Position numbers and translations under genes: made by a program. DNA of 64,000 nt, taken from positions 3,065,461-3,129,460 of the forward strand of contig NZ_PEFL01000001.1 of the NCBI RefSeq assembly GCF_002754475.1. The letters are read 5' to 3'. This document shows, in pieces, positions 1 to 8,354 of the stretch. Numbering within the stretch: the first letter of the stretch is position 1; each line of letters starts with the position of its first letter. The notes under the pieces were generated by a model. It did no database searches, was not told the DNA's origin, and worked only from the letters and a program-made list of their open reading frames with translations. This DNA comes from Comamonas sp. 26. GTDB lineage: Bacteria; Pseudomonadota; Gammaproteobacteria; Burkholderiales; Burkholderiaceae_C.

Positions 1-912
1 ATCAGCCCCATGATCTGGCAAGGTGGCCAAGTAGTCACGCAGCACAGGCAGCAACTCCGGCCGCACTGGAACTTCCCGCCACTTCACGGCACCATGCCAC
101 TGCTTGCTGGTACGCACACGCAGCTTCACGGCATCGAGCATGACTTGCCCACGGGTCAATGTGTAGGCTTCACGCAGCCGCAGCCCAGTCCAGACGATCA
201 CACTGAACAGCGCTGACATCGCCCGCATATCCGGCGCGCTCAATGCACGCTCACGGTCTGGACGCTTCTCACCGGCCATGGCCCGCAACAGCTTGTCTTC
301 CTCGCCCGCAAACAATCGCCGCTCTCTGCTGATGTCCATACGGATGGCCAGCTCAGTAGCACCAGGCTTGGCATTTGCGTTAGCTTCCTCAATCTCTTGA
401 CGGTCCTTGCCGTTGTATGAAGCCAGGCCACGGGGCAGCAGCTTCAACGGGTTGCCCATATTCACGTCTGCAGCATGCCTTAGCCACCAGTCAAAGCAAC
501 GGGACAGTGATCCGATGCGCTTGCGGATGGTGCTGGGCGCATAGTTTTTGTCTGCATCAAGCTTCATCGACTTGACCCAGGCTTCGGCCCATTTGTAATT
601 GACGTCAGCGATCAGAACTTTGCCCAGCTCAATCTGCAGCAACCGCAGGATCTCCAGGTCACTTTTCGCGGGCTGACCGGTATCCATCCAAGCCCCGATG
701 ATGTAGCGCAAGCGCTCAGTCACCTTGGGTTGCACTTCGGTGTTGATCAAATTGGGCGGCACCACGCCACCCGCCAGCAGCATGTCACACTGTTTGCCAT
801 AGGTTTCGGCCGCTTCCCGCGTGTCAAACGACAGATACACCGGTTTGGGCAGCAGCTTGTTTCGGATCGTCAGCTCGAAGCGACCCGTGCGCGTCTCTCT
901 CACACTTGCCAT
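1..912 (-). CDS. tyrosine recombinase / phage-type integrase, C-terminus beyond the window
   Basis: Site-specific recombinase expected to integrate and excise a mobile element. The frame is open from ATG at 912 to the left edge (304 codons, no stop), preceded by GGGGGTG as ribosome binding site. The N-terminal part (MASVRETRTGRFELT) looks like an arm-binding domain, and about residues 85-150 like a SAM-like core-binding domain. The catalytic domain begins with TGLRLREAYTL, the box carrying the first catalytic Arg, followed by a RTSKQWHG...WREVPV strand-turn with the expected Lys. The HxxR and Tyr boxes would lie past position 1. The gene points away from tRNA-Cys, whose 3' end lies about 190 bp upstream, the usual arrangement for tRNA-targeted islands. 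The element it serves would extend to the left. Confidence 0.88.
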   Translation of the reverse strand, partial: MASVRETRTGRFELTIRNKLLPKPVYLSFDTREAAETYGKQCDMLLAGGVVPPNLINTEVQPKVTERLRYIIGAWMDTGQPAKSDLEILRLLQIELGKVLIADVNYKWAEAWVKSMKLDADKNYAPSTIRKRIGSLSRCFDWWLRHAADVNMGNPLKLLPRGLASYNGKDRQEIEEANANAKPGATELAIRMDISRERRLFAGEEDKLLRAMAGEKRPDRERALSAPDMRAMSALFSVIVWTGLRLREAYTLTRGQVMLDAVKLRVRTSKQWHGAVKWREVPVRPELLPVLRDYLATLPDHGAD

Positions 913-927
913 ATACACCCCCAACAG

Positions 928-943
928 CTGTATAAAAACTCAG
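928..943. promoter_or_regulatory. LexA-box-like site upstream of the integrase
   Basis: CTGTATAAAAACTCAG lies 16 bp before the integrase start. It matches the CTGT-N8-ACAG LexA pattern of gamma- and betaproteobacteria in seven of eight conserved positions (TCAG instead of ACAG) with an AT-rich centre. SOS control of the integrase is an inference. Confidence 0.35.
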
Positions 944-1044
944 TGGCGCAGTGTACTCGTCTCACCGCCAAGTAATGCAGATGAGGCGTGGTTTGACCGC
1001 ACTTTTCGCGCGGTCAGCATCGTTTTTGCGGGGGTTTTGCGCGT

Positions 1045-1078
1045 GCAAAAACAAAAAGGCCTCCCGTGTGGGAGGCCT
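1045..1078 (-). terminator. terminator of the tRNA-Gly/tRNA-Cys operon
   Basis: On the minus strand AGGCCTCCC-ACAC-GGGAGGCCT is followed by TTTTTGTTTTT, a canonical intrinsic terminator 27 bp after the tRNA-Cys 3' end. It also separates the tRNA operon from the integrase gene. Confidence 0.85.
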
Positions 1079-1104
1079 AACTTGTTGATTTCCTTGGAGA
1101 AATC

Positions 1105-1178
1105 TGGAGGCGCGAACCAGAGTCGAACTGGTCTAACCGGATTTGCAATCCGGGGCATAACCGCTTTGCTATCGCGCC
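1105..1178 (-). tRNA. tRNA-Cys (GCA)
   Basis: A 74-nt cloverleaf with encoded CCA. The acceptor GGCGCGA pairs with TCGCGCC and the anticodon GCA (complement of 1144-1146) sits in a GGATT-GCA-AATCC arm. It is the last gene of a five-tRNA operon, 16 nt downstream of the last tRNA-Gly. Its 3' end faces the integrase, making it the most likely attachment site of the element on the left. Confidence 0.95.
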
Positions 1179-1194
1179 GTCATCACAAAAAACC

Positions 1195-1270
1195 TGGAGC
1201 GGGAAAACGGGTTCGAACCGTCGACCTATACCTTGGCAAGGTATCGCTCTACCAACTGAGCTATTCCCGC
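1195..1270 (-). tRNA. tRNA-Gly (GCC), copy 1 from the left
   Basis: A 76-nt cloverleaf with encoded CCA, starting GCGGGAATAGCTC and with anticodon GCC inside TACCTT-GCC-AAGGTA. Its sequence appears the same as the three following copies. It is the last Gly gene transcribed before tRNA-Cys. Confidence 0.96.
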
Positions 1271-1327
1271 ATTCAAAAGGCTTTCACCTTTTGATGCGAA
1301 TCTGCATTGCTACAGATTCTGAAAATC

Positions 1328-1403
1328 TGGAGCGGGAAAACGGGTTCGAACCGTCGACCTATACCTTGGCAAGGTATCGCTCTACCAACTGAGCTATTCC
1401 CGC
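1328..1403 (-). tRNA. tRNA-Gly (GCC), copy 2
   Basis: A 76-nt tRNA with anticodon GCC and encoded CCA, exactly 133 bp from copy 1. Confidence 0.96.
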
Positions 1404-1460
1404 TTTCAAAAGGCTTTCACCTTCTGATGCGAATCTGTATTGCTACAGATTCTAAAAATC

Positions 1461-1536
1461 TGGAGCGGGAAAACGGGTTCGAACCGTCGACCTATACCTT
1501 GGCAAGGTATCGCTCTACCAACTGAGCTATTCCCGC
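1461..1536 (-). tRNA. tRNA-Gly (GCC), copy 3
   Basis: A 76-nt tRNA with anticodon GCC and encoded CCA, exactly 133 bp from copy 2. Confidence 0.96.
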
Positions 1537-1593
1537 ATTCAAAAGGCTTTCACCTTCCGATGCGAATCTGCATTGCTACAGACTCTAAAAATC

Positions 1594-1669
1594 TGGAGCG
1601 GGAAAACGGGTTCGAACCGTCGACCTATACCTTGGCAAGGTATCGCTCTACCAACTGAGCTATTCCCGC
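1594..1669 (-). tRNA. tRNA-Gly (GCC), copy 4, promoter-proximal
   Basis: A 76-nt tRNA with anticodon GCC and encoded CCA. It is the first gene of the operon. A TAGAAT hexamer lies upstream on the minus strand, but no convincing -35 box could be paired with it. Confidence 0.96.
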
Positions 1670-1778
1670 ATATCTACCGAAGCCCAACATTCTACAACGT
1701 TGTTTGCTGCGATGGATGAATTGTAGCGCAGTTCTGAGGGGTCCCAGAAAAAACGCCACATTTTTCATAAAAACAAGC

Positions 1779-4196
1779 TTAGTGCTTGATTGCAGCCTCG
1801 GTGGGCTTGGCATCTGCAGCGCTGACAGCAGGCACTGTTTCCTCGGGCAGAGGATCAGGCACGCGCTCCAAAGCGACCTTGAGCACCTGGTCAATCCACT
1901 TCACAGGAATGATCTCCAGACCGCTCTTCACGTTATCCGGAATGTCCTGCAAGTCCTTGGCGTTCTCTTCAGGGATCAGCACAGTCTTGATGCCTCCACG
2001 CAGAGCGGCCAGCAGCTTCTCCTTAAGTCCACCAATCGCCGTGACTTCACCACGCAGGGTGATTTCACCGGTCATAGCCACATCAGCACGCACAGGAATA
2101 CCTGTGAGCGCCGAGACAAAAGCCGTTGTCATGGCCGCGCCAGCGCTGGGACCATCCTTGGGTGTCGCGCCATCGGGCACGTGCACATGAATGTCTTTTT
2201 TCTCAAAGGCTTCATCCTTGATACCCAGCAGGCGTGCGCGGCTGCGCACCACAGTACGGGCAGCTTCCACGGATTCCTTCATCACATCGCCCAGCGAGCC
2301 AGTACGCGTGATGACACCCTTGCCAGGCATGATGGCCGCTTCAATGGTCAGCAAATCGCCGCCCACTTCCGTCCAGGCCAGCCCCACCACCTGACCCACC
2401 TGATTGGCATGCTCTGCACGGCCGTAGCTGAACTTGCGCACACCCAAGTAGTCATTCAGGTTGTCGGCATTCACCACGACCTGAGGCTTGAGCTTGCCCA
2501 GCTGCAATCCCTTGACCACCTTGCGGCAAATTTTGGACAGCTCGCGCTCCAGCGAACGCACGCCCGCCTCACGGGTGTAGTAGCGCACGATGTCACGAAT
2601 AGCGGACTCGGTCACCTCCAGCTCGCTCTCCTTCACACCATTGTTGGTGATCTGCTTGGGCAGCAGGTAGCGCATGGCGATATTGGTTTTTTCGTCTTCG
2701 GTATAGCCCGACAGACGAATCACCTCCATACGGTCCAGCAGCGCCGAAGGAATGTTCATGGAGTTAGAAGTCGCCACAAACATCACGTCAGACAGATCGA
2801 AGTCGACTTCCACATAGTGGTCGCCAAACTTGTTGTTCTGCTCGGGGTCCAGCACTTCCAGCAAGGCGCTCGATGGATCGCCACGGAAGTCCATACCCAG
2901 CTTGTCGATTTCATCAAGCAGGAACAAAGGGTTGCGCGTGCCAACTTTTTCGAGGCTCTGCAACACCTTGCCCGGCATGGCACCGATATAGGTACGGCGA
3001 TGTCCGCGAATCTCAGCTTCGTCACGCATGCCGCCCAGCGCCATACGGACGTACTTGCGCCCCGTGGCCTTGGCAATGGACTGCCCCAGCGAGGTCTTAC
3101 CCACACCAGGAGGACCTACCAGACACAGGATCGGTGCCTTGACCTTGTCCACGCGCTGCTGCACTGCAAGATATTCAAGAATGCGGTCTTTGACCTTATC
3201 CAAGCCAAAGTGATCTTCATTGAGCACTTCTTCGGCATTGGCCAGGTCGTGCTTGATCTTGGTCTTCTTGGACCAAGGCAGACCCGTCAGCACTTCAATG
3301 TAGTTACGCACCACCGACGCCTCTGCCGACATGGGCGACATCAGCTTGAGCTTTTTGATCTCCGCTTCTGCCTTCTTGCGTGCCTCGGCAGGCATCTTGG
3401 CGAGCTTGATCTTCTTTTCGATCTCTTCGATGTCTGCGCCGTCTTCGCCTTCGCCCAACTCCTTCTGAATAGCCTTGACCTGCTCATTCAGATAGAAGTC
3501 ACGCTGGTTTTTTTCCATTTGACGCTTGACGCGGCCACGGATGCGCTTGTCGACGTTGAGGATGTCTACTTCGCGTTCGAGCTGCTCGAACAGGTTTTCC
3601 AGACGCTCCTTGATGTCCACCAGATCCAGAACGGCTTGCTTGCTCTCCAGCTTCAATGGCAGGTGGGCCGCAATGGTGTCAGTCAGACGACCTGCATCGT
3701 CAATGCTGGCGATAGAGGTCAGAATTTCCTGAGGAATCTTCTTGTTGAGTTTGACGTACTGGTCAAACTGCTGGGTCACTGCACGGCGCAGCGCTTCGAT
3801 TTCGCTTTGCGCATGTGCGCCTTCACCCAATGATTCAACAGGCGTGACAGAGGCTGTGAAATGCGTATCTTCGTCATTGATCTGCTTGACGAGAGCGCGC
3901 TGCTGACCTTCGACCAGCACCTTCACGGTGCCATCGGGCAGCTTGAGCATCTGCAAGATGGTGGACACACAGCCCACATCAAACATGTCTTCAGCAGCAG
4001 GCTCATCCTTGGACGCAGTCTTTTGCGCCACCAGCATGATGCGGCGGTCGCCTTCCATGGCCAGCTCCAGAGCCTTGATGCTCTTGGAGCGCCCCACGAA
4101 CAGCGGGATCACCATATGCGGAAACACCACTACATCGCGCAAAGGCAGCAGTGGCAGATTCAGCTCGGTAGAAGGCAAAGATTTTTTTGCAGACAT
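1779..4196 (-). CDS. lon: ATP-dependent protease Lon (La)
   Basis: Cytoplasmic AAA+ serine protease that degrades misfolded proteins and specific regulators. The 805 residues match the usual LonA length. It has the N-terminal substrate-binding domain (starting LPLLPLRDVVVFPHM), a coiled-coil stretch, the AAA+ module with Walker A GPPGVGKTS and Walker B FLLDEID, and the C-terminal protease domain with the catalytic Ser near 684 in KDGPSAG and Lys near 727 in GGLKEKL. The C-terminus has a short Ala/Pro/Glu-rich tail. It is the last gene of the tig-clpP-clpX-lon array, 157 bp after clpX, with its own heat-shock-type promoter. Confidence 0.98.
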   Translation of the reverse strand: MSAKKSLPSTELNLPLLPLRDVVVFPHMVIPLFVGRSKSIKALELAMEGDRRIMLVAQKTASKDEPAAEDMFDVGCVSTILQMLKLPDGTVKVLVEGQQRALVKQINDEDTHFTASVTPVESLGEGAHAQSEIEALRRAVTQQFDQYVKLNKKIPQEILTSIASIDDAGRLTDTIAAHLPLKLESKQAVLDLVDIKERLENLFEQLEREVDILNVDKRIRGRVKRQMEKNQRDFYLNEQVKAIQKELGEGEDGADIEEIEKKIKLAKMPAEARKKAEAEIKKLKLMSPMSAEASVVRNYIEVLTGLPWSKKTKIKHDLANAEEVLNEDHFGLDKVKDRILEYLAVQQRVDKVKAPILCLVGPPGVGKTSLGQSIAKATGRKYVRMALGGMRDEAEIRGHRRTYIGAMPGKVLQSLEKVGTRNPLFLLDEIDKLGMDFRGDPSSALLEVLDPEQNNKFGDHYVEVDFDLSDVMFVATSNSMNIPSALLDRMEVIRLSGYTEDEKTNIAMRYLLPKQITNNGVKESELEVTESAIRDIVRYYTREAGVRSLERELSKICRKVVKGLQLGKLKPQVVVNADNLNDYLGVRKFSYGRAEHANQVGQVVGLAWTEVGGDLLTIEAAIMPGKGVITRTGSLGDVMKESVEAARTVVRSRARLLGIKDEAFEKKDIHVHVPDGATPKDGPSAGAAMTTAFVSALTGIPVRADVAMTGEITLRGEVTAIGGLKEKLLAALRGGIKTVLIPEENAKDLQDIPDNVKSGLEIIPVKWIDQVLKVALERVPDPLPEETVPAVSAADAKPTEAAIKH

Positions 4197-4220
4197 AGAT
4201 ATCCTCGGTTTCTCTGCGGA

Positions 4221-4248
4221 AGATGGTCCGCCTACCGGTGTATTTCAA
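4221..4248 (-). promoter_or_regulatory. sigma-32 (RpoH) type promoter for lon
   Basis: On the minus strand TTGAAA (4243-4248) and GACCATCT (4221-4228) are separated by 14 bp. The RpoH consensus is TTGAAA-N13-17-CCCCATNT, so the -35 is perfect and the -10 matches in five of its seven specified positions. The predicted start is about 20 bp before the lon ATG. Heat-shock control of lon is established in other proteobacteria; its use here is inferred from the motif. Confidence 0.65.
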
Positions 4249-4353
4249 CCCCTGGCTACAAATTGTTTTTTGCTTCTCCAGGGGCATTGCCTTTCAGCCT
4301 GCGGCGGCAAAGCGGTGACTTTTCATCACACGCCTTGCATGCCAGCTACAGTA

Positions 4354-5616
4354 TCAAGCCTTTTTGGCGGCTTCGCGGTAAACCAGCAACGGCTCTTTAC
4401 CGTCCTCAATCGTGGCCTCTTCCACCACGACTTTTTCCACATTCTCTGCTGTTGGGAGCTCGAACATGGTGCTGATCAGCGACTGTTCCACGATGGAGCG
4501 TAGGCCACGAGCACCGGTCTTGCGAGCCAGTGCCTTACGGGCAATTGCCTTAAGCGCTGCAGGACGGATTTCCAACTCCACGCCCTCCATGGCCAGCAGC
4601 TTGCTGTACTGTTTGACCAGAGCGTTCTTGGGCTCGGTCAGAATCTGTACCAGCGCCTCTTCGCTCAGCTCGGACAGTGCAGTTACCACAGGCATACGGC
4701 CAACCAGCTCGGGGATGATGCCAAACTTGATCAGATCTTCAGGCTCAATCTCCTGGAAAATGTCAGAGATAGAACGCTGCTTCTTGCTCTTGACGGCAGC
4801 GCCAAAGCCAATGCCAGAAGCTTCGGTACGGTTCTCAATGACCTTTTCCAGCCCTGCAAACGCGCCGCTGCAGATGAACAGGATGTTGGTCGTATCGATC
4901 TGCAGGAAGTCCTGATTGGGGTGCTTGCGACCGCCCTGAGGAGGGATGCTGGCCATCGTGCCTTCAATCAGCTTGAGCAACGCCTGCTGCACGCCTTCAC
5001 CCGAAACATCACGCGTGATGCTGGGGTTATCAGACTTGCGAGAAATCTTGTCGATTTCGTCGATGTAGACAATGCCGCGCTGGGCACGCTCAACGTCATA
5101 CTCGCAGCTTTGCAGCAGCTTCTGGATGATGTTTTCGACGTCCTCACCCACATAACCGGCTTCGGTCAGCGTGGTGGCATCGGCCATTACAAACGGCACA
5201 TTGAGCTGACGCGCCAGCGTCTGAGCCAGCAGCGTCTTGCCAGAACCCGTGGGGCCAATCAGCAAGATATTGCTCTTGGTCAGTTCCACGTCGTCCTTGC
5301 CAGCCTTGTCCTTGTGATTGAGGCGCTTGTAGTGGTTGTATACCGCCACAGCCAGCGTGCGCTTGGCCTGCTCCTGCCCAATCACATAGTTATCAAGATT
5401 GTTCTTGATATCTGCAGGCGTAGGCAGATCTCCACGACCTTCCTTGGGGTCGACAGCAGGCTGTTCGTCACGAATGATCTCATTGCACAAGTCGATGCAC
5501 TCATCGCAGATGAACACGGACGGGCCGGCAATCAGCTTCTTGACCTCATGCTGGCTTTTGCCGCAGAAGGTGCAATACAAATTCTTTTCGGTGGAAGAGC
5601 CTTTTTTATCGGCCAT
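4354..5616 (-). CDS. clpX: ClpXP protease ATP-binding subunit ClpX
   Basis: Hexameric AAA+ unfoldase that recognises tagged substrates and threads them into ClpP. Length is 420 residues, typical. An N-terminal C4 zinc-binding domain uses Cys15, Cys18, Cys37 and Cys40, Walker A is GPTGSGKT at 121-128, and Walker B is [10 protein letters not shown]. An IGF-type loop that docks on ClpP is visible in GIGFGAA. It lies 176 bp downstream of clpP in the same direction, with hairpins in the gap. Confidence 0.98.
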   Translation of the reverse strand: MADKKGSSTEKNLYCTFCGKSQHEVKKLIAGPSVFICDECIDLCNEIIRDEQPAVDPKEGRGDLPTPADIKNNLDNYVIGQEQAKRTLAVAVYNHYKRLNHKDKAGKDDVELTKSNILLIGPTGSGKTLLAQTLARQLNVPFVMADATTLTEAGYVGEDVENIIQKLLQSCEYDVERAQRGIVYIDEIDKISRKSDNPSITRDVSGEGVQQALLKLIEGTMASIPPQGGRKHPNQDFLQIDTTNILFICSGAFAGLEKVIENRTEASGIGFGAAVKSKKQRSISDIFQEIEPEDLIKFGIIPELVGRMPVVTALSELSEEALVQILTEPKNALVKQYSKLLAMEGVELEIRPAALKAIARKALARKTGARGLRSIVEQSLISTMFELPTAENVEKVVVEEATIEDGKEPLLVYREAAKKA

Positions 5617-5668
5617 GGGGGCTATGCCTCGTTACGAAAAAACGAAAATTAATGATAACCAAAGACAA

Positions 5669-5778
5669 GGCGGCGTATGCCATCAGGGGCAAACGCCGCC
5701 GAGCAAGCTCTGAAAGCCTTTGAACAGCAATCAGATTTTTGATTGAAGCTGCCTTGTAGCCCAGTCAGGGACTGGGCT
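5669..5778 (-). other. two hairpins in the clpP-clpX gap
   Basis: 5758-5778 is a perfect 9-bp stem (AGCCCAGTC/GACTGGGCT) with a 3-nt loop directly after clpP. 5669-5700 holds GGCGGCGT/ACGCCGCC arms. Neither is followed by a T-run on the minus strand, so mRNA stabilisation or partial attenuation is more likely than full termination. Confidence 0.5.
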
Positions 5779-5792
5779 TGGCGCTAGCAATT

Positions 5793-6401
5793 TCAAGAAC
5801 GCTTGCTGATCACCTGATCAACCAGACCATATTCCTTAGCCTCTTCGGCAGAAAGGTAATAGTCGCGTTCTGTGTCGCGCTGGATGCGCTCCAGCGGCTG
5901 ACCGGTCTGCTCAGCCAGAATCTTGTTCAGGCGTTCGCGCGTCTTGAGGATTTCGCGGGCATGAATTTCAATTTCAGTGGCCTGACCACGCGCACCACCC
6001 AGAGGCTGGTGAATCATGACCTGAGCATTGGGCAATGCATAACGCTTGCCCTTGGCTCCGGCGGACAACAGGAACGCGCCCATACTGGCAGCCATACCTG
6101 TGCACAGAGTGGACACATCAGGCTTGATGAAATTCATGGTGTCAAAAATCGCCATGCCTGCCGACACGCTGCCACCAGGGGAGTTGATGTAGAAAGAAAT
6201 ATCCTTATCAGGATTTTCGCTTTCCAGAAACAGCAACTGAGCAACCACCAGATTGGCGGTTTGGTCATTGACCTCACCGACCAGGAAAATCACGCGCTCT
6301 TTGAGCAGACGCGAATAGATGTCGTAAGAGCGCTCACCGCGACCCGACTGTTCAACGACCATGGGAACCATGCCCAAACCCAGTGTATCCAATGCGCTCA
6401 T
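5793..6401 (-). CDS. clpP: ATP-dependent Clp protease proteolytic subunit ClpP
   Basis: Tetradecameric serine peptidase that works with ClpX. Length is 202 residues. The catalytic triad reads Ser106 (GMAASMGAF), His131 (VMIHQPLGG) and Asp180 (TERDYYLS), with the same spacing as E. coli ClpP. The N-terminal [20 protein letters not shown] is the conserved pore region. It sits between tig and clpX, 135 bp from tig with an attenuator-like hairpin in between. Confidence 0.98.
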   Translation of the reverse strand: MSALDTLGLGMVPMVVEQSGRGERSYDIYSRLLKERVIFLVGEVNDQTANLVVAQLLFLESENPDKDISFYINSPGGSVSAGMAIFDTMNFIKPDVSTLCTGMAASMGAFLLSAGAKGKRYALPNAQVMIHQPLGGARGQATEIEIHAREILKTRERLNKILAEQTGQPLERIQRDTERDYYLSAEEAKEYGLVDQVISKRS

Positions 6402-6444
6402 GTTTTCTCCAGTGCTATGCGCCTACTGTAGCCGCATTCTGAAA

Positions 6445-6480
6445 TGAAAATGGGGCCTGCGCGCAAAAGCACAAGCCCCG
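6445..6480 (-). terminator. attenuator or terminator between tig and clpP
   Basis: On the minus strand GGGGCTTGTGC and GCGCAGGCCCC form an 11-bp stem with two G-U pairs and a TTTT loop, followed by ATTTTC. The short T-run suggests partial termination, which would let tig be expressed above clpP. Confidence 0.6.
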
Positions 6481-6536
6481 CTTTTCAACTTATCAGTACC
6501 TGCCTAGGGCAAGTACCGACAATAGATCAACAGCGA

Positions 6537-7847
6537 TTAAGCCTGACCCATCAGTTCGTCGAAGGACACAGCCTTGTCCGTCACCTTGGCCTTGGCCAGC
6601 ACGAACTCGGTCACGTTGTTTTCGATCACAACAGCTTCCACTTCGGCCAGACGGTTACGGTCGCCGAAGTACCAGCGAACCACGTCTTCAGGCTTTTCGT
6701 AGCTGGAAGCCAGCTCTTCCACGTGAGCCTTGATTTGCTCAGTCGTAGCGTGCAGTTCATTGGTCTTGACCAGCTCGGCCACCACCAGACCCAGACGCAC
6801 GCGACGCTCTGCCTGGGGCAGGAAGATGTCTTCAGGGATTTCAGCCTTGGCTGCGTCCTTGATACCGCGTTGTTCCAGTTCAGCGCGAGCGCCTTCCAGC
6901 AGACGACCCACTTCAGCTTGCACGGAAGCCTTAGGCAGGTCCAACTCAGCCACGGACACCAGAGCGTCCATTACGGCTTGCTTGTTGCGGCCTTGAACGC
7001 GGAACTTCACTTCGCGCTCCAGGTTCTTCTTGATGTCTTCGCGCAGGGCTTCAACTGAACCGCCGTCCACGCCCAGAGTCTTCACAAACTCGGCATTCAC
7101 TTCGGGCAGGATAGCGGCTTCCACCTTCTTCACTGTCACCAGGAAGTCGGCAGTCTTGCCGGCCACGTCTTCACCATGGTAGTCAGCAGGGAAAGCCAGG
7201 GGGAAAGTCTTGGACTCGCCAGCCTTCATGCCGCGGGTTGCGTCTTCGAATTCCTTGAGCATCTGGCCTTCGCCAACCAGGAACTGGAAGTCTTCAGCCT
7301 TACCGCCGGAGAAAGTTTCGCCGTCGATCTTGCCTTCGAAGTCCACAGTCACGCGGTCGCCATCTACAGCAGCTTCAGTGGCTGCGCGCTCGACGAAAGT
7401 GCGACGCTGCTTGCGCAGGATGTCTACAGTCTTGTCGATAGCAGCGTCGTCCACATTGGTGGACAGCTTTTCCACTTCAGCAGCAGTCAGATCACCGATC
7501 TTGACTTCAGGCATCACTTCGAACACTGCTTCGAACAGGGCTTCGCCTTCAGCAGCGCCTTCCTTTTCAGTAATCTTGGGCTGACCAGCAACGCGCAAGT
7601 CGGCTTCAGTCACAGCAGCAGCGAAAGCCTCGCCCACCTTATCGTTCAGCACTTCGTACTGAACAGCGTAACCATGGCGCTGAGCCACAACGCTCATAGG
7701 CACCTTACCAGGACGGAAACCGTCCATCTTCACAGTGCGCGCAACGTTCTTCAGACGTGCATCCACTTCGGACTGGATAGCAGACAGGGGCACGCTCAGC
7801 GTGATCTTGCGCTCGAGCTTTTCAAGAGTTTCAACGTTAACGGCCAT
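6537..7847 (-). CDS. tig: trigger factor, ribosome-associated chaperone
   Basis: Binds ribosomal protein L23 at the exit tunnel and shields nascent chains; its middle domain is a peptidyl-prolyl isomerase. Starting at ATG 7847 gives 436 residues, the normal length; AGGAAA lies before it. The frame continues open upstream to 8000, but that part does not resemble the family. The N-terminal domain carries [12 protein letters not shown], matching the ribosome-binding signature GFRxGKxP. The FKBP-like domain includes [16 protein letters not shown], and a long helical C-terminal domain follows. It is first in the tig-clpP-clpX-lon array. A TATAAT hexamer on the minus strand at 8032-8037 may be its -10 box, but no good -35 was found. 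Confidence 0.97.
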   Translation of the reverse strand: MAVNVETLEKLERKITLSVPLSAIQSEVDARLKNVARTVKMDGFRPGKVPMSVVAQRHGYAVQYEVLNDKVGEAFAAAVTEADLRVAGQPKITEKEGAAEGEALFEAVFEVMPEVKIGDLTAAEVEKLSTNVDDAAIDKTVDILRKQRRTFVERAATEAAVDGDRVTVDFEGKIDGETFSGGKAEDFQFLVGEGQMLKEFEDATRGMKAGESKTFPLAFPADYHGEDVAGKTADFLVTVKKVEAAILPEVNAEFVKTLGVDGGSVEALREDIKKNLEREVKFRVQGRNKQAVMDALVSVAELDLPKASVQAEVGRLLEGARAELEQRGIKDAAKAEIPEDIFLPQAERRVRLGLVVAELVKTNELHATTEQIKAHVEELASSYEKPEDVVRWYFGDRNRLAEVEAVVIENNVTEFVLAKAKVTDKAVSFDELMGQA

Positions 7848-8123
7848 GATTTTTCCTAAGAGGGATGAGGACCGTGCAGATTGCTGTGCAACCTGCACCG
7901 TATTGCGCAAAGTCACAGTGCGCGCACATCTAGCGTCATGCGGCACCACAAATTTTCGAAGCCTGCTCCGGTAATGAGCCCCGCGTCTGGCACCGGGCAT
8001 TTATTCAAATCAGAAACAGGCGAAGCCGACCATTATAACGAGCCGCTGCGCTGGCTCCGTCATCGGACATAAGGGGTTTGCCTGAAAAGCTGACACCGGC
8101 TTTGCAAAAAAGCCCTGTGCAGC

Positions 8124-8160
8124 AAAGAAAAAGCCCGCACCTTGTTTGAGGTTGCGGGCT
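8124..8160 (-). terminator. terminator of tRNA-Leu
   Basis: On the minus strand AGCCCGCAACCT pairs with AGGTGCGGGCT (one bulge), followed by TTTTTCTTT, 25 bp past the tRNA-Leu 3' end. Confidence 0.8.
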
Positions 8161-8185
8161 CTTGGCAGCATGAGCTGCCAGTATC

Positions 8186-8272
8186 TGGTGCGCGGAGCCG
8201 GACTCGAACCGGCACGGTGTTGCCACCGTCAGGACCTAAACCTGGTGCGTCTACCAATTTCGCCACCCGCGC
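8186..8272 (-). tRNA. tRNA-Leu (TAG)
   Basis: An 87-nt class II tRNA with encoded CCA. The acceptor GCGCGGG pairs with CTCGCGC-type sequence through CCGCGC, the anticodon TAG lies in CAGGTT-TAG-GTCCTG, and it has the long variable arm expected of Leu tRNAs. It is a single-gene unit with its own promoter candidate and terminator. Confidence 0.95.
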
Positions 8273-8316
8273 GGTCAGTAATGCGCAAATTTACGCTTAC
8301 TGAGGTCAAGACGCAG

Positions 8317-8344
8317 ATTCTAGCCGCAAATTGGCAGCTTTCAG
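8317..8344 (-). promoter_or_regulatory. candidate sigma-70 promoter of tRNA-Leu
   Basis: On the minus strand CTGAAA (8339-8344) and TAGAAT (8317-8322) are separated by 16 bp. The predicted start lies about 40 bp before the mature tRNA. Confidence 0.4.
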
Positions 8345-8354
8345 CACAAAGAGG

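Larger units (their letters stand above)
1195..1669 (-). repeat. tandem array of four tRNA-Gly units, 133-bp period
   Basis: Copies start at 1195, 1328, 1461 and 1594. The three 57-bp spacers (1271-1327, 1404-1460, 1537-1593) are near-identical, each pair differing at only a few positions, while the tRNA bodies appear unchanged. This fits recent unequal duplication of a tRNA-plus-spacer unit with selection or gene conversion on the tRNA. Confidence 0.9.

Noticed and set aside
821-1658. Open frames running through the tRNA-Cys and tRNA-Gly genes
   Set aside because: They translate tRNA sequence; the repeated peptide in two of them is simply the 133-bp tRNA unit.
1195-1669. CRISPR-like regular repeats
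   Set aside because: The repeated segment is a complete tRNA-Gly gene and the spacers are near-identical to each other, the opposite of a CRISPR array.
1704-3833. 709-codon plus-strand open frame opposite lon
   Set aside because: It is the antisense shadow of lon, with His/Gln/Leu-rich low-complexity translation and no recognisable domain, while lon on the other strand is complete.
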